NCBI GenBank assembly: GCA_017848155.1
Contig: JAGAKC010000021.1
Span: 1-8,649 of the forward strand
Direction: 5' to 3'
DNA: 8,649 bases
From: Oscillospiraceae bacterium
GTDB taxonomy: Bacteria > Bacillota > Clostridia > Oscillospirales > Ruminococcaceae
The notes beneath the pieces are model-generated. The model was not told the origin of the DNA. It saw only the letters and a program-made list of their open reading frames with translations, and ran no database searches. Positions within the stretch are counted from its first letter, which is position 1; each line of letters opens with the position of its first letter. The translations under genes and the position numbers were made by a program. This document shows positions 1-6,462 of this stretch, piece by piece.

Positions 1-1
1 A

Positions 2-1621
2 ACGGAGTTTAAGGGCTACAACGGAAAGTCCCTTGCAAAGGACCTTATGGCAGGTCTTACGGTCGCAGCCGTGGCGCTTCCTCTGGCGCTGGCATTCGGT
101 GTAAGCTCGGGTGCGGACGCTGCCGCAGGTATGATAACAGCCATCGTTGCAGGTATCGTCATCGCCATCCTCGGCGGTGCTTCCTATCAGATATCGGGAC
201 CCACGGGCGCTATGGCGGCGATTCTGCTGTCAGTTTCGGCGCAGTACGGCATCCCCGGTGTGCTTATGGCAGGCTTCATGTCGGGTGTCATCCTTATCAT
301 TGCGGCGCTGTGCAAGGTGGGAAAGCTGGTAAGCTATCTGCCCTCGCCTGTTATCACGGGATTTACCTCGGGCATTGCGATAATCATTGCCCTTGGTCAG
401 ATAGACAATTTCTTCGGCACAAAGTCGGTCGGCGAGAATGCCATTGCAAAGATCGCATCCTACTTCACGGGTGAGGGCAGCTTCTCGGTGAACTGGTGGG
501 CAGTGATGTTCGGCGGACTTGTGATGCTGATAATGATAATCTATCCGAAGAAGTGGAACGGCGTGGTTCCGTCCTCGCTTGTGGGAATAATCGTTGCGCT
601 TATCGTGAACATGGTATGCTTCCCCGAGCCTGTTGTGGCAGAGGTGGGAGCTATCCCCGGAAGCCTTGTTACGGAACAGAGCATCATCGTAAACGGCTTT
701 GACTTCTCGAACATCACCAGCCTTATCGTACCTGTGTTTTCCGTAGCTGCGCTGGGCATGATAGAGAGCCTTCTCTGCGGCGCTTCGGCAGGAAAGATGA
801 AGGGCGAGCGCCTTGACGCACAGCGTGAGCTTATCGCACAGGGCGTGGGTAACATGGTGATACCGCTGCTTGGCGGAGTTCCTGCGACGGCAGCTATCGC
901 ACGTACCTCGGTCGCAATAAAGTCGGGCGGTCAGACAAGGCTCGTCAGCATATTCCATTCGGTGGTGCTGATACTGTCGATGTTCCTGCTGGGCGGCGTT
1001 ATGAGCCGTATTCCGCTTTCTGCGCTGGCAGGCGTGCTGATGGTCACTGCGTTCCGCATGAACGAGTGGCACTCCATAAAGAGCATCTTCGGAAAGAAGT
1101 TCAAGTCCTCCATCTCGCAGTACATACTTACTATGCTTGCGACGGTGGTGTTCGATCTTACGATAGCTATCGTTATCGGTGTGGTTGCGGCGATGCTGCT
1201 GTTCGTTGTGAAGAGCTGCGAGCTGAACGTCGTGACCAGCGATGTCGACGAGAGCCGTCTTAAGGGCAAGGTGAAGTCCCACCATCACGAGGAATTCAAG
1301 GTGGTGTACCTTTCGGGACCGCTTTTCTTCGGTACGCAGGAGAAGCTCATCTCCGCCCTGTCGGAGCTTAAGGGCGCAGGTCAGATAATCCTCTCCATGC
1401 GAGGTGTGCCTATGGCTGACGACATCTCCCTCGGCGAGCTTGAGGAGCTGTATAAGCAGTTCGGCGAGAACGGCACTCAGATATCCTTCTGCGGCGTGCA
1501 GTCGGCAGTGTCAGAAATGATGGACAGAGCAGGCTTCCGTGAGCGTATCGGCGAAGAGCATTTCTACTGGGACGCTGTGGCGGCGATAAAGGCGCTTGAG
1601 AACAGGCAGGAGAGCGTGTGA
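2..1621 (+). CDS. SulP-family anion transporter with C-terminal STAS domain (5' end cut off by the window)
   Basis: The reading frame is open from the first complete codon at position 2, and the codons before the ATG at 47 (reading YNGKSLAKDL) already match the SulP N-terminus just ahead of helix 1. The true start is therefore upstream of the window and the ATG at 47 is internal. Family signatures include DLMAGLTVAAVALPLALAFG, the QISGPTGAMAA stretch near 188-220, and LPSPVITGFTSGIAII near 340-380. About ten or more hydrophobic helices end near 1215. A charged linker with three consecutive His codons (1280-1288) leads to a STAS domain at about 1295-1600. SulP proteins carry sulfate, bicarbonate or other anions across the membrane; the substrate cannot be read from this sequence. 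The STAS loop normally reading D-S-T/S-G reads ADDISLGEL here, so the usual phospho-acceptor motif is changed. No carbonic anhydrase gene lies next to it in the window. Confidence 0.93.
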   Translation, partial: TEFKGYNGKSLAKDLMAGLTVAAVALPLALAFGVSSGADAAAGMITAIVAGIVIAILGGASYQISGPTGAMAAILLSVSAQYGIPGVLMAGFMSGVILIIAALCKVGKLVSYLPSPVITGFTSGIAIIIALGQIDNFFGTKSVGENAIAKIASYFTGEGSFSVNWWAVMFGGLVMLIMIIYPKKWNGVVPSSLVGIIVALIVNMVCFPEPVVAEVGAIPGSLVTEQSIIVNGFDFSNITSLIVPVFSVAALGMIESLLCGASAGKMKGERLDAQRELIAQGVGNMVIPLLGGVPATAAIARTSVAIKSGGQTRLVSIFHSVVLILSMFLLGGVMSRIPLSALAGVLMVTAFRMNEWHSIKSIFGKKFKSSISQYILTMLATVVFDLTIAIVIGVVAAMLLFVVKSCELNVVTSDVDESRLKGKVKSHHHEEFKVVYLSGPLFFGTQEKLISALSELKGAGQIILSMRGVPMADDISLGELEELYKQFGENGTQISFCGVQSAVSEMMDRAGFRERIGEEHFYWDAVAAIKALENRQESV

Positions 1622-1633
1622 TATTACACTTTG

Positions 1634-1660
1634 GCGGCAGATATGATCTGCCGCTTTTTT
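1634..1660 (+). terminator. Rho-independent terminator of the SulP gene
   Basis: A perfect 9-bp stem (GCGGCAGAT at 1634-1642 with ATCTGCCGC at 1646-1654) closes a 3-nt loop and is followed by six T at 1655-1660. It begins 12 nt after the SulP stop codon, so it separates this gene from what follows. Confidence 0.93.
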
Positions 1661-1725
1661 CGTGTCAGGTGCAAAACTGGTAGCGGAAATGTCGAGATTA
1701 GCACATTCGGGCAACGGAAAAGCTA

Positions 1726-1755
1726 TTGACTATACAGAGAGCACAGTTATATAAT
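1726..1755 (+). promoter_or_regulatory. Sigma-A promoter of the 47-residue gene
   Basis: The -35 box TTGACT (1726-1731) and the -10 box TATAAT (1750-1755) are separated by 18 nt. Transcription would start near 1762 and give an untranslated leader of about 84 nt before the ATG at 1846. I saw no convincing hairpin or palindrome in that leader or in the stretch 1661-1725 before the promoter. Confidence 0.72.
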
Positions 1756-1845
1756 CATAGTAGCAGCTTTGCTATGGGTATTATACAAAATAAATACAGC
1801 AATGCATTGATGATATCCGCAGAAACTGTAATTGGAGGGACTTTT

Positions 1846-1989
1846 ATGAAACAGAAGATCAAACGGATCTTATCGGCACTTCTGGTGCTGGCGATCATTG
1901 CCGTCACACCGATCGGAGATTTTGTAGGTATAGGTGTTTACGGCAGGAGCGGCGCAAGCGCTATGGCGTGGGCAACTCCCGCTGAATAA
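1846..1989 (+). CDS. Small secreted or membrane peptide, 47 residues; possibly a leftover signal peptide
   Basis: Not a family I can name with certainty. The start at 1846 is chosen because GGAGGG (1834-1839) sits 6 nt upstream; longer in-frame starts such as 1726 lie inside the promoter. The product has a basic N-region (KQKIKR), a hydrophobic core (about residues 8-22, ILSALLVLAIIAVTP), then GDFVGIGVYGRSG, an ASA signal-peptidase-like site at about residues 37-39, and only eight residues (MAWATPAE) after it. Two readings fit. It may be a genuine short exported peptide, since it has its own promoter, ribosome site and terminator. It may instead be the surviving signal peptide of a larger cell-surface protein whose body was deleted; similar leaders ending in an A-x-A site after a 'VGI' stretch occur, as I recall, on surface proteins of ruminococci. 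The sequence alone does not decide. Confidence 0.6.
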   Translation: MKQKIKRILSALLVLAIIAVTPIGDFVGIGVYGRSGASAMAWATPAE

Positions 1990-1995
1990 AAACGG

Positions 1996-2027
1996 ACAGC
2001 TCTCCCGAAAACGGGAGGGCTGTTTTG
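1996..2027 (+). terminator. Rho-independent terminator after the 47-residue gene
   Basis: A 12-bp stem (1996-2007 with 2012-2023, containing one G-U pair) closes an AAAA loop and runs into TTTT at 2023-2026. It starts seven nt after the stop codon. The -35 box of the next promoter begins at 2028, immediately after the T-run. Confidence 0.9.
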
Positions 2028-2056
2028 TTGACAAAAAAGCACATATGTGGTACAAT
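2028..2056 (+). promoter_or_regulatory. Sigma-A promoter of the fruK-ptsI operon
   Basis: A perfect -35 box TTGACA (2028-2033) and TACAAT -10 box (2051-2056) are separated by exactly 17 nt. The predicted start near 2063 gives a leader of about 30 nt to the fruK ATG. Such a near-consensus promoter would be strong unless repressed, and a palindrome lies in its spacer. Confidence 0.9.
2040..2049. promoter_or_regulatory. Candidate operator in the fruK promoter spacer (palindrome CACATATGTG)
   Basis: A perfect 10-bp palindrome lies between the -35 and -10 boxes, where a bound repressor would block RNA polymerase. Its inner eight bases, ACATATGT, are the same as the core of the palindrome at the tetR start (6498-6509). 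The regulator that binds is not known; the TetR-type protein encoded in this window is one candidate. Confidence 0.45.
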
Positions 2057-2092
2057 TAAGATAATAAAGTATTTGTCGGACGGTGATCGAAA

Positions 2093-2989
2093 ATGATATA
2101 CACAGTTACATTCAATCCTGCGCTCGATCTTGTGGTAAGCTCTGACGGGGTCAGCCTCGGCGGAATAAACAAGCTCTACGGTGAGCAGATATTTATAGGC
2201 GGCAAGGGTATCAATGTATCACTGGTGCTCTCGCAGCTGGGAGTGCGCTCAAAGGCGCTTGGCTTCGTGGCAGGCTTCACGGGCGAGTACATTGAGCGTG
2301 GCCTGTCTGAAAAGGGGATAGAGTGCGATTTCGTCCGCCTTGAAAACGGTTTTACACGCATCAACATGAAGCTGAAGGCAGAGCAGGAGACCGAATTCAA
2401 CGGGCAGGGTCCTGACATAAGCGCCGCAGCGCTTTCGGAGCTGCTTTCAAAGCTCTCGGAGCTTCGGGACGGAGATACGGTGGTGCTTGCGGGAAGTATT
2501 CCACGCTCGCTGCCGCAGGACGTTTACGAGCAGATACTTGCGAAGCTGTCAGACAGGCAGGTGCGTGCGGTGGTGGACGCAACAGGTCAGCTGCTGCTTA
2601 ATGTGCTGAAATACCGTCCGTTTCTGATAAAGCCTAACCATCTGGAGCTTTCGGAGATGCTGGGCGCACCCACTGCTACGGTGGAGGAGATAGCTGCATG
2701 TGCGGCACGGCTCCAGGAGCTGGGCGCACGAAACGTGCTGGTGTCAAGGGCAGGCGACGGCGCAGTGCTGCTTACGGAAAACGGTGAGCTTTTCACGAGC
2801 GGTGTGTGCCACGGCGAGGTGAAAAACTCGGTCGGCGCAGGCGACAGCATGGTCGCAGGCTTCGTTGCAGGCTTCGAAAACGGCTTTGAGCATGCGCTGA
2901 AGCTGGGCACGGCATGCGGCGGTGCGACCGCATTTTCAGACGGATTATGTGAAAGAGATGAGGTGTACAGGCTCCTTTCGGAGCTATAG
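2093..2989 (+). CDS. fruK: 1-Phosphofructokinase (FruK), PfkB family
   Basis: This cytoplasmic kinase phosphorylates fructose 1-phosphate, made by PTS fructose uptake, with ATP to give fructose 1,6-bisphosphate for glycolysis. At 298 residues it has normal FruK length. The start MIYTVTFNPALD is the family N-terminus, which fixes the ATG although the ribosome site is weak (GGTGAT, four nt upstream). The first PfkB signature GGKGINV is at residues 36-42, KPN at 180-182, and the second signature NSVGAGDSMVAGF at 245-257 contains catalytic Asp251. These features separate it from 6-phosphofructokinase of the PfkA type; tagatose-6-phosphate kinase (LacC) is the nearest alternative, but the N-terminus and pairing with ptsI favour FruK. 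It is the first gene of an operon, with ptsI starting 20 nt downstream. The usual partners, the fructose permease fruA and a DeoR-type regulator, are not next to it. Confidence 0.9.
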   Translation: MIYTVTFNPALDLVVSSDGVSLGGINKLYGEQIFIGGKGINVSLVLSQLGVRSKALGFVAGFTGEYIERGLSEKGIECDFVRLENGFTRINMKLKAEQETEFNGQGPDISAAALSELLSKLSELRDGDTVVLAGSIPRSLPQDVYEQILAKLSDRQVRAVVDATGQLLLNVLKYRPFLIKPNHLELSEMLGAPTATVEEIAACAARLQELGARNVLVSRAGDGAVLLTENGELFTSGVCHGEVKNSVGAGDSMVAGFVAGFENGFEHALKLGTACGGATAFSDGLCERDEVYRLLSEL

Positions 2990-3009
2990 GAAATAACGGA
3001 GGTGGGCAG

Positions 3010-4677
3010 ATGAAGATCATACAGGGCAAGGGCGTTTCGGGCGGTATCGCATTTGGCAGGATAAGGCTTTACAGACGTGCTGACATCAGCGTGAATCAGC
3101 TTCGTATAGATGACCCTGATGAGGAGCTGCGCCGCTTCGACGCTGCAAAGCAGCAGGCTCTGCAGCAGCTGGACAGGCTGTATGAGCGTGCTCTTACAGA
3201 GGTCGGCGAGGAGAATGCACAGATCTTCGATGTTCACCGTATGCTGCTGGACGACCCTGACTACAACGACAGCGTCGAGGGCACCATAAGAAGTCTTTTT
3301 GTCAATGCGGAGTACGCAGTTTCGGTCGCATCCGATGATTTTTCGGAGATGTTTGCCGCAATGGAGGACGAATACATGCGTGAGCGCTCCGCTGATGTGC
3401 GTGATGTTTCACGCAGGATAATGCGTTGTCTGCTGGACCTGTCCGAGGACGCCGATGACGACAGCTGCGGCGGGTCTGTGATATGTGCGGATGATCTTTC
3501 GCCATCCGAAACGGTGCAGCTGGGACGTGAAACGGTGCTTGCTTTCTGTACTGCGCAGGGGTCGGCAAACTCCCACACCGCCATACTTGCAAGGACCATG
3601 AACATCCCTGCCGTAACGGGTATAGGTGAGGAGTTCTTTTACCTCAAAGGCGGCGAGGAGGTCATCGTTGACGGCGCTTCGGGTACGCTGTACATCGACC
3701 CTGATCTCAGGACAAAAAAGGAGATGCTGAGAAAGCGTGCGGCGGAGATGAAGCGCAGGGAGAGCCTTATGACGTTGCGTGGCATGGACAACGTCACAAA
3801 GGACGGTCGGCGTGTGAACGTGCTTGCGAATGTTGCAGGACTCCAGGACGTCAGCGCCGCTATAGACAATGACTGCGGCGGAATAGGTCTTTTCCGAAGC
3901 GAGTTCATGTACCTTGAAAGCAGCGACTATCCCACGGAGGAATATCAGTTCAGGATATACAAGCGTGTACTGGAGAGCATGAAGGGAAAGCGTGTGATAA
4001 TACGTACTCTCGATATAGCTGCGGACAAGCAGACGGAGCTTTTCGGCTCCGACCGCAGGGATAATCCTGCGCTGGGCTTCAGGGCGATAAGGGTCTGCCT
4101 TAATCGCCCCGACATCTTCAGGACGCAGCTTCGTGCGCTGATGCGTGCGTCGGTGTACGGCAGTCTTGGCATAATGTTCCCGATGATAATCTCGGTGGAG
4201 GAGATACGGGAAACAAAGGCGCTGCTTGCGCAGGTGAGAGAGGAGCTGAAAGCAGAGGGCATACCTTACCGTGACGATGTGGAGATAGGCATAATGATCG
4301 AAACTCCTGCGGCGGTAATGATAAGCGACCTGCTTGCGAAAGAGGTGGACTTTTTCAGCATCGGCTCGAACGACCTTACGCAGTACACTCTTGCCGCAGA
4401 CAGACTTAATCCCGAGTTCGACAGCCATTCCTACGTGCACCACAAGGCGCTGCTGAGAATGATAAAGATGACGGCGGATAATGCCCACAAGGAGGGCGCA
4501 TGGGTAGGCATATGCGGTGAGCTCGGCGGTGATACCACGCTTACCGGGCTGTTCATTGCTATGGGCGTGGACGAGTTTTCTGTGTCTCCTTCGCAGATAC
4601 TTCCGCTGCGTGAGAGGATACTCGGACTTGATATGAGCGGCGGCGAAAAGGTGCTCGCCACAACACTCAACGGATAA
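3010..4677 (+). CDS. ptsI: PTS Enzyme I (phosphoenolpyruvate-protein phosphotransferase)
   Basis: This cytoplasmic enzyme takes phosphate from PEP onto a histidine and passes it to HPr, feeding all PTS sugar permeases. It has 555 residues against about 575 in E. coli. The order is an N-terminal HPr-binding/phosphohistidine region (about 1-230) and a C-terminal PEP-binding barrel (about 250-545). The phosphorylated His is His189 in NSHTAILAR. Arg296 (GLFRSEF), Arg332 (IRTLDI), Glu431 and Asp455 (the Mg ligands, in IETPAA and SNDLTQ) and Cys502 (ICGELGG) fall at the same numbers as in the E. coli enzyme. The residues before the His read G-S-A-N-S in place of the enterobacterial G-R-T-S; I recall this form from other Clostridia. 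The start is set by GGAGGTG at 2998-3004, five nt before the ATG. It is co-transcribed behind fruK. No ptsH (HPr) gene is in the window. Confidence 0.96.
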   Translation: MKIIQGKGVSGGIAFGRIRLYRRADISVNQLRIDDPDEELRRFDAAKQQALQQLDRLYERALTEVGEENAQIFDVHRMLLDDPDYNDSVEGTIRSLFVNAEYAVSVASDDFSEMFAAMEDEYMRERSADVRDVSRRIMRCLLDLSEDADDDSCGGSVICADDLSPSETVQLGRETVLAFCTAQGSANSHTAILARTMNIPAVTGIGEEFFYLKGGEEVIVDGASGTLYIDPDLRTKKEMLRKRAAEMKRRESLMTLRGMDNVTKDGRRVNVLANVAGLQDVSAAIDNDCGGIGLFRSEFMYLESSDYPTEEYQFRIYKRVLESMKGKRVIIRTLDIAADKQTELFGSDRRDNPALGFRAIRVCLNRPDIFRTQLRALMRASVYGSLGIMFPMIISVEEIRETKALLAQVREELKAEGIPYRDDVEIGIMIETPAAVMISDLLAKEVDFFSIGSNDLTQYTLAADRLNPEFDSHSYVHHKALLRMIKMTADNAHKEGAWVGICGELGGDTTLTGLFIAMGVDEFSVSPSQILPLRERILGLDMSGGEKVLATTLNG

Positions 4678-4683
4678 CATAGA

Positions 4684-4720
4684 AGCGCTCCGATGCGGTA
4701 AAACATCGGAGCGCTTTTTT
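4684..4720 (+). terminator. Rho-independent terminator of the fruK-ptsI operon
   Basis: A perfect 12-bp stem (AGCGCTCCGATG at 4684-4695 with CATCGGAGCGCT at 4704-4715) closes an 8-nt loop and is followed by six T (4715-4720). It begins six nt after the ptsI stop. On the minus strand the same hairpin lies 21 nt past the trpB stop but has no T-run behind it, so it may stop trpB transcription poorly. I saw no separate terminator for trpB. Confidence 0.93.
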
Positions 4721-4736
4721 ATGGGAGGTTATGAAG

Positions 4737-5954
4737 TTATCTTATGCCGTATTTTTCGATGATATAGTCCATGTCCTTGTCGCCCCTGCCCGACAGGCAG
4801 ATAAGCACGGAGCCTCTGCCCATCTTCTGTGCAAGCTGAATAGCGTATGCCACTGCGTGGGAGCTTTCGATGGCAGGGATGATGCCCTCCATGCGTGAGA
4901 GCTTGAAGAATGCGTCGATGGTGTCATCGTCGTTTATCACATCGTACTGCACCCTGCCAATGTCGTGCAGGAATGCGTGCTCGGGTCCCGAGGACGGGTA
5001 GTCAAGTCCGCTTGCCACCGAGTAAACAGGCGCAGGGTCGCCGTTCTCGTCCTTCAGCATGATGCTGTTGAAGCCGTGCATTATGCCCTCCGTGCCGTAT
5101 TTCAGGCTTGCGGCGTGGTCGCCGAGGGCGGTGCCCCTGCCGAGCGGCTCTACTCCGTATATCTTCACGGGGTCGTTGAGGAAGCCTGAAAACATGCCCA
5201 TGGCATTGGAGCCGCCGCCTACGCATGCCACCACTGCGTCAGGAAGCTCGCCCGTCATTTCAAGGAACTGCTCCCTTGCTTCGATGCCGACAACGCTCTG
5301 GAAGTCACGCACCATCATCGGGAAAGGATGAGGACCTACCACCGAGCCGATGCAGTATATCGCATCCCTGTACTCCTTCGTGTAGGCTTCAAATGCCGCA
5401 TCCACAGCCTCCTTAAGGGTCTGCAGCCCGTGTGTGACCTCGATGACGTTTGCACCGAGTATCTTCATGCGTGCAACGTTCGGAGCCTGCTTCTGTATAT
5501 CCACCTTACCCATGTAGATGTCACATTCAAGTCCGAAATATGCCGCAGCTGTCGCAAGCGCTACGCCGTGCTGACCTGCGCCTGTTTCGGCGATGACCTT
5601 TTTCTTGCCCATATACTTTGCAAGCAGCGCCTCGCCCATGCAGTGATTCAGCTTATGAGCACCCGTGTGGTTAAGGTCCTCACGCTTTGCGTAGAGCTGC
5701 ACGTTGCCTAAGCTGCCCGAGAGCCTTTCAAGATAGGATATGGGAGTGGGACGCCCCTGAAACTCCCTGCGTATCCTGCGAAGCTCGCCGATGAATTTGC
5801 TGGACTTTGCGATGGTGAAGTAAGCCTCGTTTATCTCCGCCATAGCCTTTTTCAGGTCATCGGGGATATAGCAGCCGCCGTATCTTCCGTAGTAGCCGTC
5901 GTTGTCGGGGTAGTTCTTAAGGTATGTGTCAAATTCTATCTCATTGTATCTCAT
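4737..5954 (-). CDS. trpB: Tryptophan synthase beta subunit
   Basis: This PLP enzyme joins indole and L-serine to make L-tryptophan, normally in a complex with TrpA. At 405 residues it has TrpB length. The PLP lysine is Lys101 in HTGAHKLN, and the catalytic Glu123 lies in AETGAGQHG. The phosphate-binding loop GGGSNA is at 246-251, EGIIPAIES starts at 356, and Ser388 lies in LSGRGDKD. Several normally fixed spots differ: HKLNH in place of [14 protein letters not shown] in place of ED-x-x-RQ-x-N, and [13 protein letters not shown] in place of HS-x-SAGLDYPGV. It thus looks like a divergent, but intact, TrpB1-type enzyme. The start is supported by GGAGG (5964-5968), nine nt upstream. trpA, trpC, trpD, trpE and trpF are absent here, so this is a lone gene that may serve indole salvage or pair with a distant TrpA. 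It is controlled by a tryptophan T-box and converges with ptsI. Confidence 0.95.
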   Translation of the reverse strand: MRYNEIEFDTYLKNYPDNDGYYGRYGGCYIPDDLKKAMAEINEAYFTIAKSSKFIGELRRIRREFQGRPTPISYLERLSGSLGNVQLYAKREDLNHTGAHKLNHCMGEALLAKYMGKKKVIAETGAGQHGVALATAAAYFGLECDIYMGKVDIQKQAPNVARMKILGANVIEVTHGLQTLKEAVDAAFEAYTKEYRDAIYCIGSVVGPHPFPMMVRDFQSVVGIEAREQFLEMTGELPDAVVACVGGGSNAMGMFSGFLNDPVKIYGVEPLGRGTALGDHAASLKYGTEGIMHGFNSIMLKDENGDPAPVYSVASGLDYPSSGPEHAFLHDIGRVQYDVINDDDTIDAFFKLSRMEGIIPAIESSHAVAYAIQLAQKMGRGSVLICLSGRGDKDMDYIIEKYGIR

Positions 5955-6019
5955 GGTAATATTCCTCCGTTAGTCGTGTTATCGTATGGTCTTTTCAATG
6001 TCAGTACGAGCCACGCCAT
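5951..6019 (-). CDS. Possible 22-codon leader ORF overlapping the trpB start (tentative)
   Basis: Between the T-box terminator and trpB an ATG at 6019 opens a 22-codon frame, beginning [14 protein letters not shown], whose TGA overlaps the trpB ATG as ATGA. Its third codon is UGG (Trp). The frame remains open for a further stretch upstream of the ATG (reading HEVHFIEA just before it). The ribosome site is poor: the nearest good one, CGGAGGAA at 6046-6053, is 26 nt from the ATG, too far for normal use. The trpB gene has its own good site inside this ORF. It may be a translated, coupled leader, a non-coding spacer, or a leftover of another gene. Expression is not supported by anything beyond the overlap. 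Confidence 0.22.
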   Translation of the reverse strand: MAWLVLTLKRPYDNTTNGGILP

Positions 6020-6078
6020 CGCTTCGATAAAATGAACCTCGTGTTTTCCTCCGCAGTTTATGTCAGTCTGTCAGACGC

Positions 6079-6120
6079 AGAAAGCCCCTGACAGACAGGG
6101 ACTACCTGTCTGTCAGGGGC
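6079..6120 (-). terminator. T-box regulated terminator hairpin
   Basis: A perfect 16-bp stem (6105-6120 with 6084-6099) closes a 5-nt loop. On the minus strand it is followed only by TTTCT, a weak U-tract compared with the other terminators in the window. The 5' arm begins GCCCCT, which is also the 3' partner of the T-box antiterminator, so the two structures exclude each other. Confidence 0.85.
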
Positions 6121-6382
6121 GAATAGACTATCCGCGGTGCCACCCTGATTCACAGCCATGACGCTGTGCACTTAGCGGGATACCTGCATATCCCCGGCAA
6201 CTTACGTATGCCATCACGTCGCAGAATACTCTGTCGGGATGTTGTATCCACAGCACCCGTACATTTGACTGCGCCCTCGGCGGTCCATTTGCCGTATCGT
6301 TTCTTACCTGACTCTCAGCAGCGCAGGCTCTCTGTAAAGGCGTTTACGACTTTATCTCCGCTTCAACGGTTTCGTTTATTTT
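6079..6382 (-). promoter_or_regulatory. T-box riboswitch, tRNA-Trp specific, controlling trpB
   Basis: Read on the minus strand, the leader holds the T-box motif AGGGTGGCACCGCGG (6146 down to 6132). Its UGGC would pair with the GCCA acceptor end of uncharged tRNA, fitting a discriminator G as in tRNA-Trp. Stem I features upstream are the AGAGAG bulge (6333-6328) and a distal loop GCTGCTGAGAG (6322-6312). In the specifier loop, AAATGGACC places UGG (6287-6285), the Trp codon, with the usual A after it. A stem III-like hairpin, CACAGC/GCTGTG (6168-6151), lies just before the T-box. AGGG can pair with the CCCT at 6118-6115 to form the antiterminator, in competition with the terminator stem. Low charged tRNA-Trp should therefore allow readthrough into trpB. 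The upstream end is set at the predicted transcription start. Confidence 0.93.
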
Positions 6383-6388
6383 TTTATT

Positions 6389-6417
6389 ATTTTAGCACTC
6401 TCTTTCCCGTTTGTCAA
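6389..6417 (-). promoter_or_regulatory. Sigma-A promoter of the trpB leader
   Basis: On the minus strand, TTGACA (6417-6412) and TAAAAT (6394-6389) are separated by 17 nt. A/T tracts at about 6424-6437, immediately upstream of the -35 box, could act as an UP element. The -35 box lies 45 bp from the -35 box of the divergent tetR promoter, so the two promoters share one short control region. Confidence 0.88.
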
Positions 6418-6462
6418 GTGCTTTTTTAAAAAAATTTTGCCCGATGTTTACCTTTTTTTGCC

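Noticed and set aside
230..1288. Long minus-strand open frame (352 codons) opposite the SulP gene
   Set aside because: It is rich in His, Arg and Cys with no domain pattern, has no credible ribosome site and mirrors the codon structure of a clear transporter gene.
1726..1845. Longer N-terminal extension of the 47-residue gene from the ATG at 1726
   Set aside because: That ATG is part of the TTGACT -35 box, and the extension would cover the -10 box and the ribosome site; the start at 1846 gives a proper signal peptide.
1957..1974. Shared ATGGCGTGG (Met-Ala-Trp) between the small peptide gene and the ORF before trpB
   Set aside because: Only nine bases match, on opposite strands and in unrelated surroundings; chance is sufficient.
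3409..4680. Long minus-strand open frame (423 codons) opposite ptsI
   Set aside because: The plus strand encodes Enzyme I with every catalytic residue in place; the antisense product has a His/Arg-rich, low-information composition typical of a shadow frame.
6130..6382. Possible tandem T-boxes in the trpB leader
   Set aside because: Only one AGGGTGG-type motif, one terminator and one clear specifier loop were found, and the length suits a single T-box.
6166..6429. Plus-strand frame of 87 codons
   Set aside because: It lies across the T-box leader and trpB promoter on the other strand and has no ribosome site; the region is explained by RNA signals.
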